This document shows positions 20,264 to 29,131 of a stretch of 29,421 bases of DNA, one piece after another. The position numbers were made by a program, and so were the translations under genes. Under the pieces are notes generated by a model. That model was given only the letters and a program-made list of their open reading frames with translations, ran no database searches and was not told where the DNA came from. The DNA is taken from contig JALLPB010000592.1 of assembly GCA_036939975.1 (NCBI GenBank), forward strand, positions 1 through 29,421, given 5' to 3'. The stretch's first letter is position 1. The number at the start of each line of letters is the position of its first letter. The DNA is from Cyclostephanos tholiformis. Lineage: Eukaryota; Bacillariophyta; Thalassiosirophyceae; Thalassiosirales; Thalassiosiraceae.

Positions 20264-21340
20264 ATGGGATTACGGTTGGACACTCGTGAAGAACAAAGGA
20301 AGGAAATGGTTACTAAATTTTTTGACAACCAAAAGATGCGGACCTAACCATTCTGGAAAAGGAACTACTTGCAATTGTAGCAAGCATTCCAACCACACTC
20401 GGAGGAGAAGGCCATGACTATGTAGGAATCATTGTTGAACCCTTTAAATACCTCATCATGACAGGCGGTACTCCTTTCAATCCGTCAGCAAATCCAGGTG
20501 TTTATCTGGCAGGACATGCACTAAATGCAGCTGCTGGAACACAAGCAAGAGAAGAAGCTATCCACAAGGAACTCGTGGCCCATTATGAAATCTTCAAAGG
20601 AGTTGAACAGGGCTTAAAGGACATCATTCGAACCAAACCTCACGCCAAATGCTTGACAATTTACAAAGCTTTGGTGGTGCACTCGACTTTGCCAACACTA
20701 AATCACTTCTAGCAGAGAGAGACGCAGAATGGAATGTTAAAATCCCTCAAATCTACTTTAACAGGGTGGAAAAGGCAATGAGGGGACTCACCAGAGCAGG
20801 CATCAACTCTGACTTAATGAACAAAAGGACGTGGCCTTATTCTACTTAAAGGCCACAGGAGAATTTGATGCAGCCATATGCAAGTGGGAGGCAAAACCTG
20901 TGGCAGAAAAATGTGAGCTAACATAAAAAGCTTCATCTAAACAGAATACACTCAGGAGAACAAACAAAATAAACTCACCACATGTCAGTTCAAAGCAAAT
21001 GCACTTGAAGAGCAAGCAGAAGCAACGGAAGAACTCATCCATGCACTCACAGAAAAGCACATGCAACAGATGGAGACCCTCTACAACATAGGCAATGAAA
21101 AATGGTAAATCAGGAACCAAGGGCGACAGCAACAACAAAGCTTCAAAGGATGAAAAGAAAAAGAAACAAGAAGAGAAATGTCAAAAGTATAATGCCACAT
21201 CTGTATGCAAGCATTGCAACAAAAAGCGCCCAGCTAACTCAGAAGACAGATGTTGGGAACTTGAGAAGAATGCAGCTTTATGCCCAACAAACTGGAAGTC
21301 AAGCAAGAGCACCTGAAGGTGCACGGGGTCAACAATAGTT
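20264..21340 (+). pseudogene. copia-2 gag with zinc knuckle
   Basis: Starts at the ATG at 20264 (MGLRLDTREEQRKEM), about 35 bp inside the LTR. A frameshift near 20330 gives DADLTILEKELLAIVASIP and a long open stretch through GGTPFNPSANPGVYLAG and ALNAAAGTQAREEAIHKEL. A frameshift near 20648 gives MLDNLQSFGGALDFANTKSL and YFNRVEKAMRGLTRAG. Another near 20830 gives DVALFYLKATGEFDAA; a TAA follows at about 20923. After it comes a Glu/Gln-rich coiled-coil-like part, FKANALEEQAEATEELIHAL. The knuckle-like motif CKHCNKKRPANSEDRCWEL (from 21206) closes it. Gag packages the element RNA; here the frame is broken at least four times. Confidence 0.82.
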
Positions 21341-21406
21341 ACAGAAACATGGCAGCTGGGAAAAGTTGATAAAATAGAATAAAACCACAACACTTACCTG
21401 AAAACC

Positions 21407-21772
21407 ATGAACGATTGGGCCCCATTTGACACAATTGATGAAAAAGAAGAAGAAGACAAAGAAATCAATAGCACTTTTCAACAGCTACAACCAACACCAA
21501 AGAATCATGGAAACAAATGGACAAGACATTTAGAGAAACGAAAGCAGAAATGCATCGTACATCAAATCATAATCAACTCAGGCACAACATCACACTTTTT
21601 CAAAATCAACTTACCTAACATGGGACAGCTGCATGAAGAAGTCTACCCCCCCGGCAGATCCACATTCAGAACAGCACACAAGACCCTACTCCCGTTTGAC
21701 CAGCTATCCATGGCAGCACAAGAAGCAATGATCCTACCCGACATCAAAAAGTCACTGGCAAGTGTAAATTAA
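21407..21772 (+). pseudogene. copia-2 aspartic protease
   Basis: A 121-codon frame. The retropepsin active site reads IIINSGTTSHF, so the catalytic Asp of the D-S-G motif is Asn (AAC at 21575-21577, one G-to-A change from GAC). The flanking sequence with FKINLPNMGQLHEEVYPPGR and RTAHKTLLPFDQLSMAAQEA is otherwise well kept. The protease would cut the gag-pol polyprotein; this copy should be inactive on the Asp loss alone. The frame stops at 21770 (TAA) and the element continues after it with WAEEGYMTIFHQGDNRVMVY. Confidence 0.82.
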
Positions 21773-22275
21773 TGGGCAGAAGAGGGATATATGACAATCT
21801 TCCATCAGGGGGACAACAGAGTAATGGTATACAAGCAGGGCACACTCACAATGGTATTTGGCAAACCACCAGTCCTACGTGGATATAAACCATGTGGAGC
21901 AAAACTGTGGATGATGTCAATCAATGATACACATGGCACCACAATAAACAAGATAAGTAATGTGTACAGCTTACCTTCAACAGCTCAGGCAATGAGATAT
22001 CTACATGCAGTGGCAGGATGCCCAGTTAGAGATACGTGGATTGCCACAATAAATGCAGGCAACTACGTCACATGACCTGGACTCATCGCAAAAGCCATAA
22101 GATGCCACTTCCCAGAATCAGATGAGACCCAAAAAGGCCTCACAAAGATGCCATGCCAGAATGTGAGGTCAACAAAACCAAAATAAAAATGGACATCAAA
22201 CTGCAACTCACCAAAGAGAAACGGATGAAGGATGTGTACATAAAAGTACATCATGCAAACAACACAATGTAAAGT
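21773..22275 (+). pseudogene. copia-2 pre-integrase region
   Basis: Contains FHQGDNRVMVYKQGTLTMVF, KPCGAKLWMMSIN and YSLPSTAQAMRYLHAVAG, then WIATINAGNYVT, a TGA at 22073, and, in frame after it, PGLIAKAIRCHFPESDETQK before a further break. This is the segment between protease and integrase in this copia family. Stops at 22073 and just before 22273 separate it from the integrase core. Confidence 0.75.
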
Positions 22276-22890
22276 GACCAAACAGGCCAATTCTCAGCAA
22301 CGTTGAGCAAGGGAAATCAGTATATAATGGTGTTAGTCAAGGTGGATGGAAATTACAAAGATGCGAAACCAATGAAGAACAGATTGGCAGGGTCCATGAC
22401 AGCAACTTACCAAATGTTGTGGAAAGAGATAATGGAATCAGGAAGCATAAAACCAACCACCCACATCCTAGACAATGAGGCATCAGCAGATATGAAAGAG
22501 GCAATCAAGAAGAACTGTAAAATTCAACTTGTCCCACTGGACAACAATTGATGCAACCTGGCCAAAAGAGCTATTTAAACATTCAAAATCATTTCAAAGC
22601 AGTTTTAGCGGGAGTGGATGACAGTTTCCCAATGAAACTATGGGACAAGCTATTGCCACAAATAGTACTCACCCATAACCTTCTCCGCCAACCCAACGCC
22701 AACAATATGTCCATGGAAACTTTGATTACAATGCAATGCCACTCACACCAATGGGATGTGTGGCACAGATCCATGAAAGCAGTGAGAAATGAGGAACGTG
22801 GGCTGAGAACAAAACAGATGAATGGTACTTACAAACATCTCTCAAGCATTACCGCTGCCACAAAGTCTATGTCAAGAAAACGAAAGTGAA
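22273..22890 (+). pseudogene. copia-2 integrase core
   Basis: The first catalytic Asp is in SDQTGQFSATLSKGNQYIMV (GAC at 22276-22278). The second is in HILDNEASADMKEAIKKNC (GAC at 22471-22473). The expected Glu of the A-E-R-A-I motif reads Lys (AAA at 22564-22566, one G-to-A change), and two codons on the family's Gln is a stop (TAA at 22576-22578). Frame changes follow near 22550 and 22600. Then come KAVLAGVDDSFPMKLWDKLL and PQIVLTHNLLRQPNANN, the conserved region after the core. Two independent lesions at or beside the catalytic Glu would abolish strand transfer. Confidence 0.82.
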
Positions 22891-23495
22891 CAAATCTCGG
22901 ATAAAGTGTTTTTCAAACACCAATACATTACCCAGCCCCCTGTCACACCAGCAGACATACTCACAAAAGCAATAGATGACCTAGCAGCTGCATTGAAACA
23001 GCAGAGGATACGTAAATCAGACAAACTACTAAACCAAAACTCACCAGCAACTACCAAGATGCCGAATCCAAAGGTTGAGAGAATCACAACAGCGTTGCCA
23101 AATCCAAGAGTGGAGAGATCGACGACAGTGGTGCCAAATCCAAGGGTGAAAGGAATGACCATCACAGTGCCAGCTCCAAGGGTGAGCACTAGCATCCAGG
23201 TGCCACCGCCAAGGGAGGCAATCGCAACACAAAAACCAATGCCTGAAATAAAGAGCCACACCAAACCAAAGGAGCTACCACCAAAGTGAGCAAAAGTGAG
23301 GGAACTAATCCTGGAAAAATAAATCAACATGCCAGAATCCCACAGAGACATAGAATGGACTTATGCAATGCTGAACAACAAGGACAAGTGCAACTTGTAT
23401 ATGACAAGGACATGGGAGAGTACCTAAACTATCACCAACTACTTCAGGACCCTAAACACAAAGACGTGCTGGAATGATCAGCAGCCAAATTTTGA
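22870..23495 (+). pseudogene. copia-2 integrase C-terminal region and linker with VPNPRV-type repeats
   Basis: SEQISDKVFFKHQYITQPPV then TPADILTKAIDDLAAALKQQ mark the end of integrase. Between about 23055 and 23215 a short degenerate repeat is read five times: MPNPKVERITT, LPNPRVERSTT, VPNPRVKGMTI, VPAPRVSTSIQ, VPPPREAIATQ. A variable Pro/Arg-rich linker is usual here. Downstream lies ARIPQRHRMDL and YDKDMGEYLNYHQLLQDPKH, the N-terminal lead-in to RT, ending at stops around 23477-23497. Confidence 0.75.
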
Positions 23496-24010
23496 TGACT
23501 CTACCAGGGCCTACCATCATGCTTCACCCTGTGCATTGATGACTTTGCAATAAACTTCACAAATATGATAGGCGCTACACATATAATCAAGGTGCTAAAA
23601 AAGGACTACACAATCACAGTCAATTGTGAGGCAGGAAAATACATTAGACTTATCATCAAATGGGATTATGAGAATGGAAAAGTGCACATTCACATGCCGG
23701 GGTACATTGAGAAGATGCTGACACATTTCAACCATGCATACCTAAACAAAGAGCAGAACTCACCCCATCCTCACAAAATCATGCAATACGGCACAAAAAT
23801 TCAATATGCGGACAACAAGGATGACTGTGCAGATGAGAAGAAATACATCCAAGTGCTGACAGGGACCTTACTGTACTATGGACGAGCAGTAGAAAGCACA
23901 ATCCTCCCAGCACTCAGCTCCCTTGCCTCGGAACAAAATAAACCTACGCAAAAGACAATGGCAATGGCAAAACAATTATTAGACTATTGTGCAAGTCAGG
24001 AGGATGCAAG
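23496..24010 (+). pseudogene. copia-2 reverse transcriptase, central part deleted
   Basis: LYQGLP (about 23499-23516), which belongs to the start of the RT, is followed directly by SCFTLCIDDFAINFT, the region of motif C with the catalytic Asp pair (GAT GAC at 23538-23543). Fingers, motif A with the first catalytic Asp, and the GMYGLPQ-type motif are absent; in comparable copia RTs this gap is of the order of 170 residues. After it the connection region is intact: VHIHMPGYIEKMLTHFNHAY, LTGTLLYYGRAVESTILPAL and AMAKQLLDYCASQEDASITY. The deletion leaves no possible polymerase. Confidence 0.82.
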
Positions 24011-24640
24011 TATAACATACAAAGCGAGCAAGATGATACTCACATCCATAGTGATGCGGGATATCTCAATGAAACAAAAGCACGTAGCCAAGTGGGCGGA
24101 CATTTTTTCCTGTCAGACAGTAGCAAATCCCCCCCAAGTAATGGCGCAATTCACACTAATGCTTCAATAATAAAAGTAGTTATGCCATTGGTGGTGGAGG
24201 CGGAATTGGGAGCCTTATACCTCAACACAAAAGAGGCAAAATTATTTAAAACAAATACTGCACAAAATGGGACATGCACAACCTTGCACACCTATACTCA
24301 CCAACAACATGACTGCGGATGGCATCATCAACAATTAAATTCAGCCAAAGAGCACCAAAGCCATGGATATGAGATTCCATTGGTTAAGGGATTGTGAAGC
24401 ACAAGGGCAGTTCAAATTCACATGGAATCCAGGTAAAATAAACCTAGCAGATTACTTCATGAAGCACCACCCCCTGGTGCATCATGTCAATATGAGAGCA
24501 GAATTTATGACCAAGGTGAGAGACCTTTTAGAAATTAGAATTCGAAAAAATGCACAAGGACAGACAAACCCACAGCCAGCACAAGCTACAACTAGCTACA
24601 ATGGTATGTTAGACTACCAGGAGACATATGATAGCTAGCA
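24000..24640 (+). pseudogene. copia-2 RNase H
   Basis: Three frames carry successive parts. HSDAGYLNETKARSQVGGHF holds the first Asp. VVMPLVVEAELGALYLNTKE holds the Glu (about 24178-24240). The segment with the third Asp is scrambled by frameshifts between 24240 and 24360. MDMRFHWLRDCEAQGQFKF, NPGKINLADYFMKHHPLVHH and AEFMTKVRDLL form the C-terminal end. It runs to the edge of the 3' LTR; the last open frame continues seamlessly into LTR sequence (MLDYQETYDS). Confidence 0.82.
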
Positions 24641-24788
24641 TACTTTTAGCTATTAGGGTGGAGAATAATTTAAAAACTCCATGTGGAAGGTTTTTGAGTG
24701 ACAAGTTTTTGTGTGAAGAAGAAGCTAGATTAGAATCATAATTATCTAATCACCTTTCTACAGCAATGATTAGTGTCCTTGGTTAGTA
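24607..24788 (+). repeat. copia-2 3' LTR
   Basis: Begins TGTTAGACTACCAGGAG and ends CCTTGGTTAGTA. It pairs with 20042-20228 with two short indels near the ends and roughly 20 differences by eye. CCTAC follows directly at 24789-24793. Confidence 0.85.
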
Positions 24789-25574
24789 CCTACCCCATCA
24801 ACTCCCCAAAACATTCCTATTATTACTGTTGAATATGCGGTTTAGGTCATCAAAAAAGACGTACTGTCTCATAAATGGGAAGTAAAGATGCTAAATATAT
24901 AACATAGTTTTTTGTATAGTTGCTACCTAGAGCTTGGATTTCTATCTCAATACAAAACTCACAAAGGTGGTCACAATCACGTCATCACCATGACAAAGTG
25001 CAGAAAATTTGTCAATCCAAATGTGGGCGGTGCAATAAGAGTCTTGGATAGCATTGATTAAGCTGTCTTGTAGAGAGGAAGACAGCTATCTTGTCATAGT
25101 CATAGATGTATGATGTTGTGGGAATCCTTTAGTTCAGGTGTTACAGGTGTACATAGCAATACTCTTTCATGGAGCAATACTTTTTCTTACAAACTGCTTA
25201 AACTGTGTAGGACCTAAACTTTGTATTCAATGATAGTATTTTTGCCAAGGCATTTCTGGCCATTGTCTGTAAAAAATAGGGTATAAAAATACTACCATAT
25301 GAATCTACTAACAACAGAGAAAAGTTTTTGGCTACTTCCTGAGAAACCTATCAGTAAATAAATGACCACTGGGAGTGTTCCAAGAATACTGGCACTTCAA
25401 AACCCAGAGTTGACACTCCAGTTACTCCACATAAAGAGATAAAGTCACTTTTGATATCATGATATTAAGAAGCAATAATTAGATTACAACTTCAACCTAT
25501 GCTGGATCATGCCTTGACATTTACGATGGGCAATCCAAGCACACAAGTCTCAAGGATGGACATATATAACCTAT
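24789..25574. other. non-coding spacer; possible orphan coding patch
   Basis: The first five bases are the right copy of the CCTAC target duplication. No gene is established. On the minus strand, at about 24925-25065, one frame reads SLQDSLINAIQDSYCTAHIW and KFSALCHGDDVIVTTFVSFV for about 45 codons. It has balanced composition but no neighbours in frame; it may be a gene remnant. At 25241-25266 a 26-nt segment recurs, 24 of 26 identical, at 28855-28880. Confidence 0.4.
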
Positions 25575-26701
25575 ATGCTTAGCTGGGAATGTTGCCACCA
25601 TGTTGACGACATGTTGGCAACATGCCAAAATGTCGCAAATTTTGCCTTGACATTCATGTCGGGACCAATATTTTATGTTTCCCGACACATAATTTAAGCA
25701 CTTTTTGGTGTCGGGGTAAGTTTCTACAAAGTTAGTACGTACCCTATTCCCTGTTTTCTTCCCTATTATTCCACCACTTCTCTTGCATGTCTTCACCTCT
25801 CATTGTGTCTTTGCCTAGTGTCATGTCTTTGCCTCTTGTCGTGTCATTGCCTGATTTGTTTGGTTGGTTGTTGCATCAGCTCTACCTCTCATTGTTGCAT
25901 TCCATCGCATCACCACATCACATTGCGCAGCATTGCATCATCATGTCTTGTTGTCATGACATGTCATCTCATCATCTTGTTGTCTTGTCTTGTCTTGTCT
26001 TGCTTCATCATTGCATCATGCTCCCTTGTGCATCTTGTCACACCCGCTCTGTTTGGTTGTTGGTTGTTGGTTGTTGCATTGTCATGCTGCATCTCATTGT
26101 CATGTCCCCTTGCCCATCTTGCAATCATAATTTGCCATTGTGTCGCTCGTTGCTGTCATGTTGTGTCTCGTATCATTATCAAATTGTGTCTCATCTCATT
26201 GTTGCACTGCGTCTTGTCTCGTTGTCTTGCATTGCATCTTGTCTAGTTGTCGCATTGCGTCTCGTCATCACACCCCATCACGTTGTTTTTGTCGTCGGGT
26301 CTGGCTTAGATGGTTGTTGCATTTTCTGCTCTCACCTCTTGTCACATGCAACAACCCACTATCCTGCCCCACTGAGTTAACTTTTGGATCACCTATGCCA
26401 ACATGGTGCCATCTCTCAATGCAACTTCCATCACCTTGTTGCAATATTTGATTGTTGTGTGATATTATTTCACCTTGAAAGTAGTACTTAGAGTAGTTTT
26501 CTACCGACATGGTGCCAACATGTCAGAAAAGCCAACATTTGGGTGTTTTGTGTTGTGTCAGCACCTTTGGCAACACATTTTTGCACCATGTTGGCAACAT
26601 GTCAGCTGACATGTTGCAGACATGTCGGCCCCAACATTTCATGTCTGTCTTTTTAGACCTCTGGCCAACATGCCGACATCCAACATTTCCCAACTAAGCA
26701 T
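25575..26701. mobile_element. non-autonomous element with ATGCTTAGYTGGGAA inverted ends
   Basis: The left end ATGCTTAGCTGGGAATGTTG (25575) faces the right end CCAACATTTCCCAACTAAGCAT (to 26701); the outer 15 bp match 14 of 15. Inside both ends are strings of short palindromes built from ACATGT, TTGGCAACATG and TGTCGG, for example CATGTTGGCAACATG and ACATGTCAGCTGACATGT. The interior (about 25790-26340) is low-complexity TTGTC/CATTGC DNA with no gene. No clear target duplication is seen. It resembles a foldback or MITE-like element; which transposase would move it is unknown. Confidence 0.6.
25790..26345. repeat. low-complexity TTGTC/CATTGC interior
   Basis: Irregular runs of TTGTC, CATTGC, CATCTC and GTTGTTG (for example TTGTC x 4 near 25981-26000 and GTTGTTG-type units near 26053-26077). 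The strong T/C bias opens three overlapping plus-strand frames of 100-197 codons that are Leu/Ser/Cys/His-rich. These are compositional and not genes. Confidence 0.75.
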
Positions 26702-27907
26702 TAATGTGCGGTGGTTGTTGCCGCCGGTACTCTGCATTGGTAGTAAGACCATCAAATCTAGCAACAATCAGGGGCAATGATTTGTTAATGCCTCATGATG
26801 GGGTGGATTTTAGTTTTAACAACTTCTTGAATAGCTAAAAATCTATTTCCAATTTCCTGTATAATATACTGTACCTACGATGAAAATTTATGGAATTCCA
26901 TTGGATTGATTTTGTGTTTTCTCTCCAGAGAGATTTTCTGAATGTTTTCCGACCAGAATTAACTGAATTCTGGCCGGAAATGGAATTCCACCTCCAATGG
27001 GGGGTCACAGAAATTGAAAAAATGAAATTCCCAACCTAGCCCCCCGCTCCTTTCCCACCTTGTTTGTCACCACTGCAGCCACACATCGTGCCTTAACGCT
27101 GTCCCTTCCAGGCAGACATGGCAAAAAAACTGATTTGGTGCGGAGGCTGCCAAGCAAGACAGCTCTGATGCCACCAATGATACTCATCCTTACCTCACTA
27201 GAGATTACCGCCAAACCCCCAGTATAAACCCTACATTCCTATGTAGGAAAAAAGAGAACACATGCCACAAAGTCCCATTGATGCATTAATTTAATTATGA
27301 TACATGCCTATTTTAACAACGACATAGTCTTATGTCTAGACATCACTTGCAGCAGTGGAAGTGGGGTACAATGGCGGCCTTGGGACAATGGCGGTCACCT
27401 TGATTGGTTGGTCTGTGATTAGCTAGCCTCTTCCTCTTGGTTGGGGTGGAATTCCATATTCTGGACCATTTTTTTGCCAGAATTTGAGCCGGAATTTTGT
27501 TTTTCCGATCATAAAAGTCCTTCTCGCCTTTTTCATTCAATTTGAAATTCTTTCCTGCCATTTAATATTTCATACATCCAAAAAATCATCCCATCAAAAG
27601 GACTTCTACAGGATTTCAATGAAAACACAAGGAATCTAGTAGAAGTCCTTTCGGCAGGTAGTTTTAAGTCCGGAATTTTCTGGAATTCCGGTAATTGGAA
27701 TCGGAATTCCAAATTTGAAGAAAGACTATCAGCAAATATTCTGAAGGTTTTTCTGCATATAATTTTTGGAATTCTGATATCAGAAGCAGAAGTCCGAATT
27801 CTGCTGCTCCCACAAATCAGAAGCCAAAATCAGAATTCTCAACCAAGGCTAGCCTTAGCTAGCTAAAACACATATCACTACAACACAACAATCAACAACA
27901 ACACCCT
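26702..27907. other. non-coding stretch with GAATTCC-rich repeats
   Basis: No gene is supported. GAATTCC/GGAATT words cluster at 26880-27000 (including the palindrome ATGGAATTCCAT near 26889 and GGAATTCCACCTCCAATGG near 26980), at 27440-27560 and at 27660-27847. The last block ends GAATTCTCAACCAAGG, like 121-140. Minus-strand frames at 27005-27214 and 27343-27561 have no recognisable content. Confidence 0.45.
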
Positions 27908-28009
27908 ATGCCCCCCCAAATAACAATTGATACATTGCAACCATTCATCAATCCACCAACCGCCAAGTACTTTCCACAAGAGCATGACATGGTGGACATC
28001 CCCACATAA
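27908..28009 (+). CDS. possible short ORF or 5' gene fragment (33 aa)
   Basis: An ATG at 27908 opens MPPQITIDTLQPFINPPTAK and continues to IPT before TAA at 28007. It is preceded by CA-rich, G-poor sequence (27867-27907) of the kind seen in 5' leaders. A +1 frame beyond the stop stays open for about 20 more codons. It is too short to call a gene; it may be a worn 5' end of a transposon or host gene. Confidence 0.15.
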   Translation: MPPQITIDTLQPFINPPTAKYFPQEHDMVDIPT

Positions 28010-28330
28010 CCCAGCCTTGTCTGAGGGAGCATCAGGTATCTGAGAAAAACAGCCTCATCCAAAAGACTAATTAGTCATTAAAAGACTAAACCCGGCTGGG
28101 AACCCATTATTCTATTTTGAAAATATGACCGAAGTCTAATTTCCAGGAGGGCCATTCATGTTTATACAGAGGAACTCTTTCACCCCTCCCAAATAATTGG
28201 GGTGTTTTTAGGGTATTTGTACACCTCCAGGTCATACACAGTGTTGTATTTATGGCCCCTTTTTGTTAGGGATTTTAGGATATGTAAGACTGTTACTGAG
28301 AAATCAGTCACACCACAAACACACAACAAG
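28010..28330. other. non-coding spacer
   Basis: AT-rich DNA; I see no gene, no repeat of note and no RNA structure. Confidence 0.5.
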
Positions 28331-28665
28331 CCAATCATGGGCATCATCTACCACAGCCTCTACTGCTGCCCATGGTAATCTGCCACCTGTTCAGGTGTGA
28401 TGTGCATGATACTCACATCAAGGCAACACCATGTATGCTCAGTTTATTTTATTTTGCAATGGGGGTGAGTTGTGTCCTCTTTTTAATTGATTAATTTAAA
28501 ATCAAATTTTGCCTATCATGGGCTACATCCGCCATGGTCTCTGCCACCGCCCATGTCCTCTGGTTGCTGCCCATTTCAGTACTAGGTGCATGATCTATAT
28601 ACCATGGTCAATGCCAGGTGCACTTGGCTTGTTTTATTCTGCGCTGTGGGGGTTGCTTGGGGTGC
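28331..28665. repeat. tandem duplication, period about 181 bp
   Basis: Copy 1 starts CCAATCATGGGCATCATC at 28331 and copy 2 CCTATCATGGGCTACATC at 28512. Both continue with a CTCT-GCC-GCCCATG segment, GTGCATGAT, CAC/ATACCATG, TTNATTTTATT and TG.GGGGT in order. Identity is about 65-70 percent by eye, so this duplication is older than the one at 10553. Confidence 0.6.
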
Positions 28666-28670
28666 CAAAA

Positions 28671-28780
28671 TGCCTTAGCTGGGAATGTCAGCAACATGTT
28701 GCCAACATGTCGCCGACATGTCGAAATGTCACAAAATTTTGGCCAAAATGCTTGTAGGTGCCTACACAAAAACTCTTCTG
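28671..28780 (+). repeat. third copy of the TGCTTAGCTGGGAA element end
   Basis: TGCCTTAGCTGGGAATGTCAG at 28671 matches the left end of the 25575 element with one inserted base and is followed by the same palindrome string (CAACATGTTGCCAACATGTC, GCCGACATGTCGAAATGTC, then CAAAATTTTGGC). No facing right end occurs before the window ends, so this is either truncated or the start of an element continuing past the contig. Confidence 0.65.
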
Positions 28781-28959
28781 ACACAAGTTTGTCAGCTTTC
28801 TGGTGACAATATACCACATACCAAGAAGCTACATATGCACAAAAGTTCCTATTATTTGCCAATGCATTTCTGGCCATCGTACGTCAACCGAAAATCCATT
28901 AGGGTTAATGAAAAATTATTAAGGTATATATATTTGTGAAAACAGTAGGTGCTAGGTGT
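28781..28959. other. short spacer containing a shared 26-nt segment
   Basis: 28855-28880 (TTTGCCAATGCATTTCTGGCC plus five bases) matches 25241-25266 at 24 of 26. Otherwise AT-rich with no gene. Confidence 0.5.
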
Positions 28960-29024
28960 TAGTGTTGGTGGAGTGGTAGCTGTATTAGGTTGTCTATGGT
29001 GGTCGGGGGTTGGAACCCCGTGGC
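28960..29024 (+). ncRNA. tRNA-Gly-like Pol III promoter module (SINE head or decayed tRNA)
   Basis: TTGGTGGAGTGGTAG (from about 28965) resembles the D-arm/A-box of tRNA-Gly (TTGGTGG, AGTGGTAG), and GGTTGGAACCC (29008-29018) matches the B-box consensus at 10 of 11. The distance between the AGTGGTAG and GGGTT words is 27 nt, as in tRNA-Gly. A perfect 5-bp T-stem forms (CGGGG 29004-29008 with CCCCG 29016-29020) round a 7-nt loop. However, the acceptor arms do not pair and the loop departs from TTCRANY, so it is not a working tRNA. A tRNA-derived SINE head is the likeliest reading. Confidence 0.4.
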
Positions 29025-29085
29025 ATGCGCGTGAGTTTGAGATTATTTTTATCGCGACCCACAATTCCGCCTTTAATTCCCCCCC

Positions 29086-29131
29086 CCCCGATAGTTAGGG
29101 TTGCACGCAATGCCCCGATAGTTAGGGTTGC
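29086..29131. repeat. direct repeat CCCCGATAGTTAGGGTTGC x 2
   Basis: Two identical 19-bp copies at 29086-29104 and 29113-29131, 27 bp apart start to start. The first is preceded by a C-run (29079-29089) and the second is followed by a long G-run, so the pair sits between complementary homopolymers that could fold together. Confidence 0.9.

Larger units (their letters stand above)
20042..24788 (+). mobile_element. copia-2: Ty1/copia LTR retrotransposon with both LTRs, internally decayed
   Basis: Both termini are visible: LTRs of about 185 bp beginning TGTTAGACT, flanked by CCTAC on both sides. Between them gag, protease, integrase, RT and RNase H fragments occur in copia order on the plus strand, in several frames. 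The family differs from copia-1 (different zinc knuckle, protease and integrase sequences, opposite orientation). The LTRs differ at roughly 20 of 185 positions by eye, indicating an old insertion. An internal deletion removes much of the RT. Minus-strand frames inside (such as 22872-23351) are antisense shadows. Confidence 0.9.

Noticed and set aside
22872..23351. 159-codon minus-strand open frame, hydrophobic and Gly/Val-rich
   Set aside because: Antisense shadow of the repeated VPNPRV-type linker of copia-2.
25787..26451. Three overlapping plus-strand open frames of 103-197 codons
   Set aside because: They read Leu/Ser/Cys/His-rich low-complexity DNA (TTGTC/CATTGC) in all three frames; composition alone explains them.
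25575..26701. CRISPR-like or regulatory palindrome array (ACATGT units)
   Set aside because: Units are irregular in spacing and sequence and lie only at the ends of a TIR-bounded element in a eukaryotic setting.
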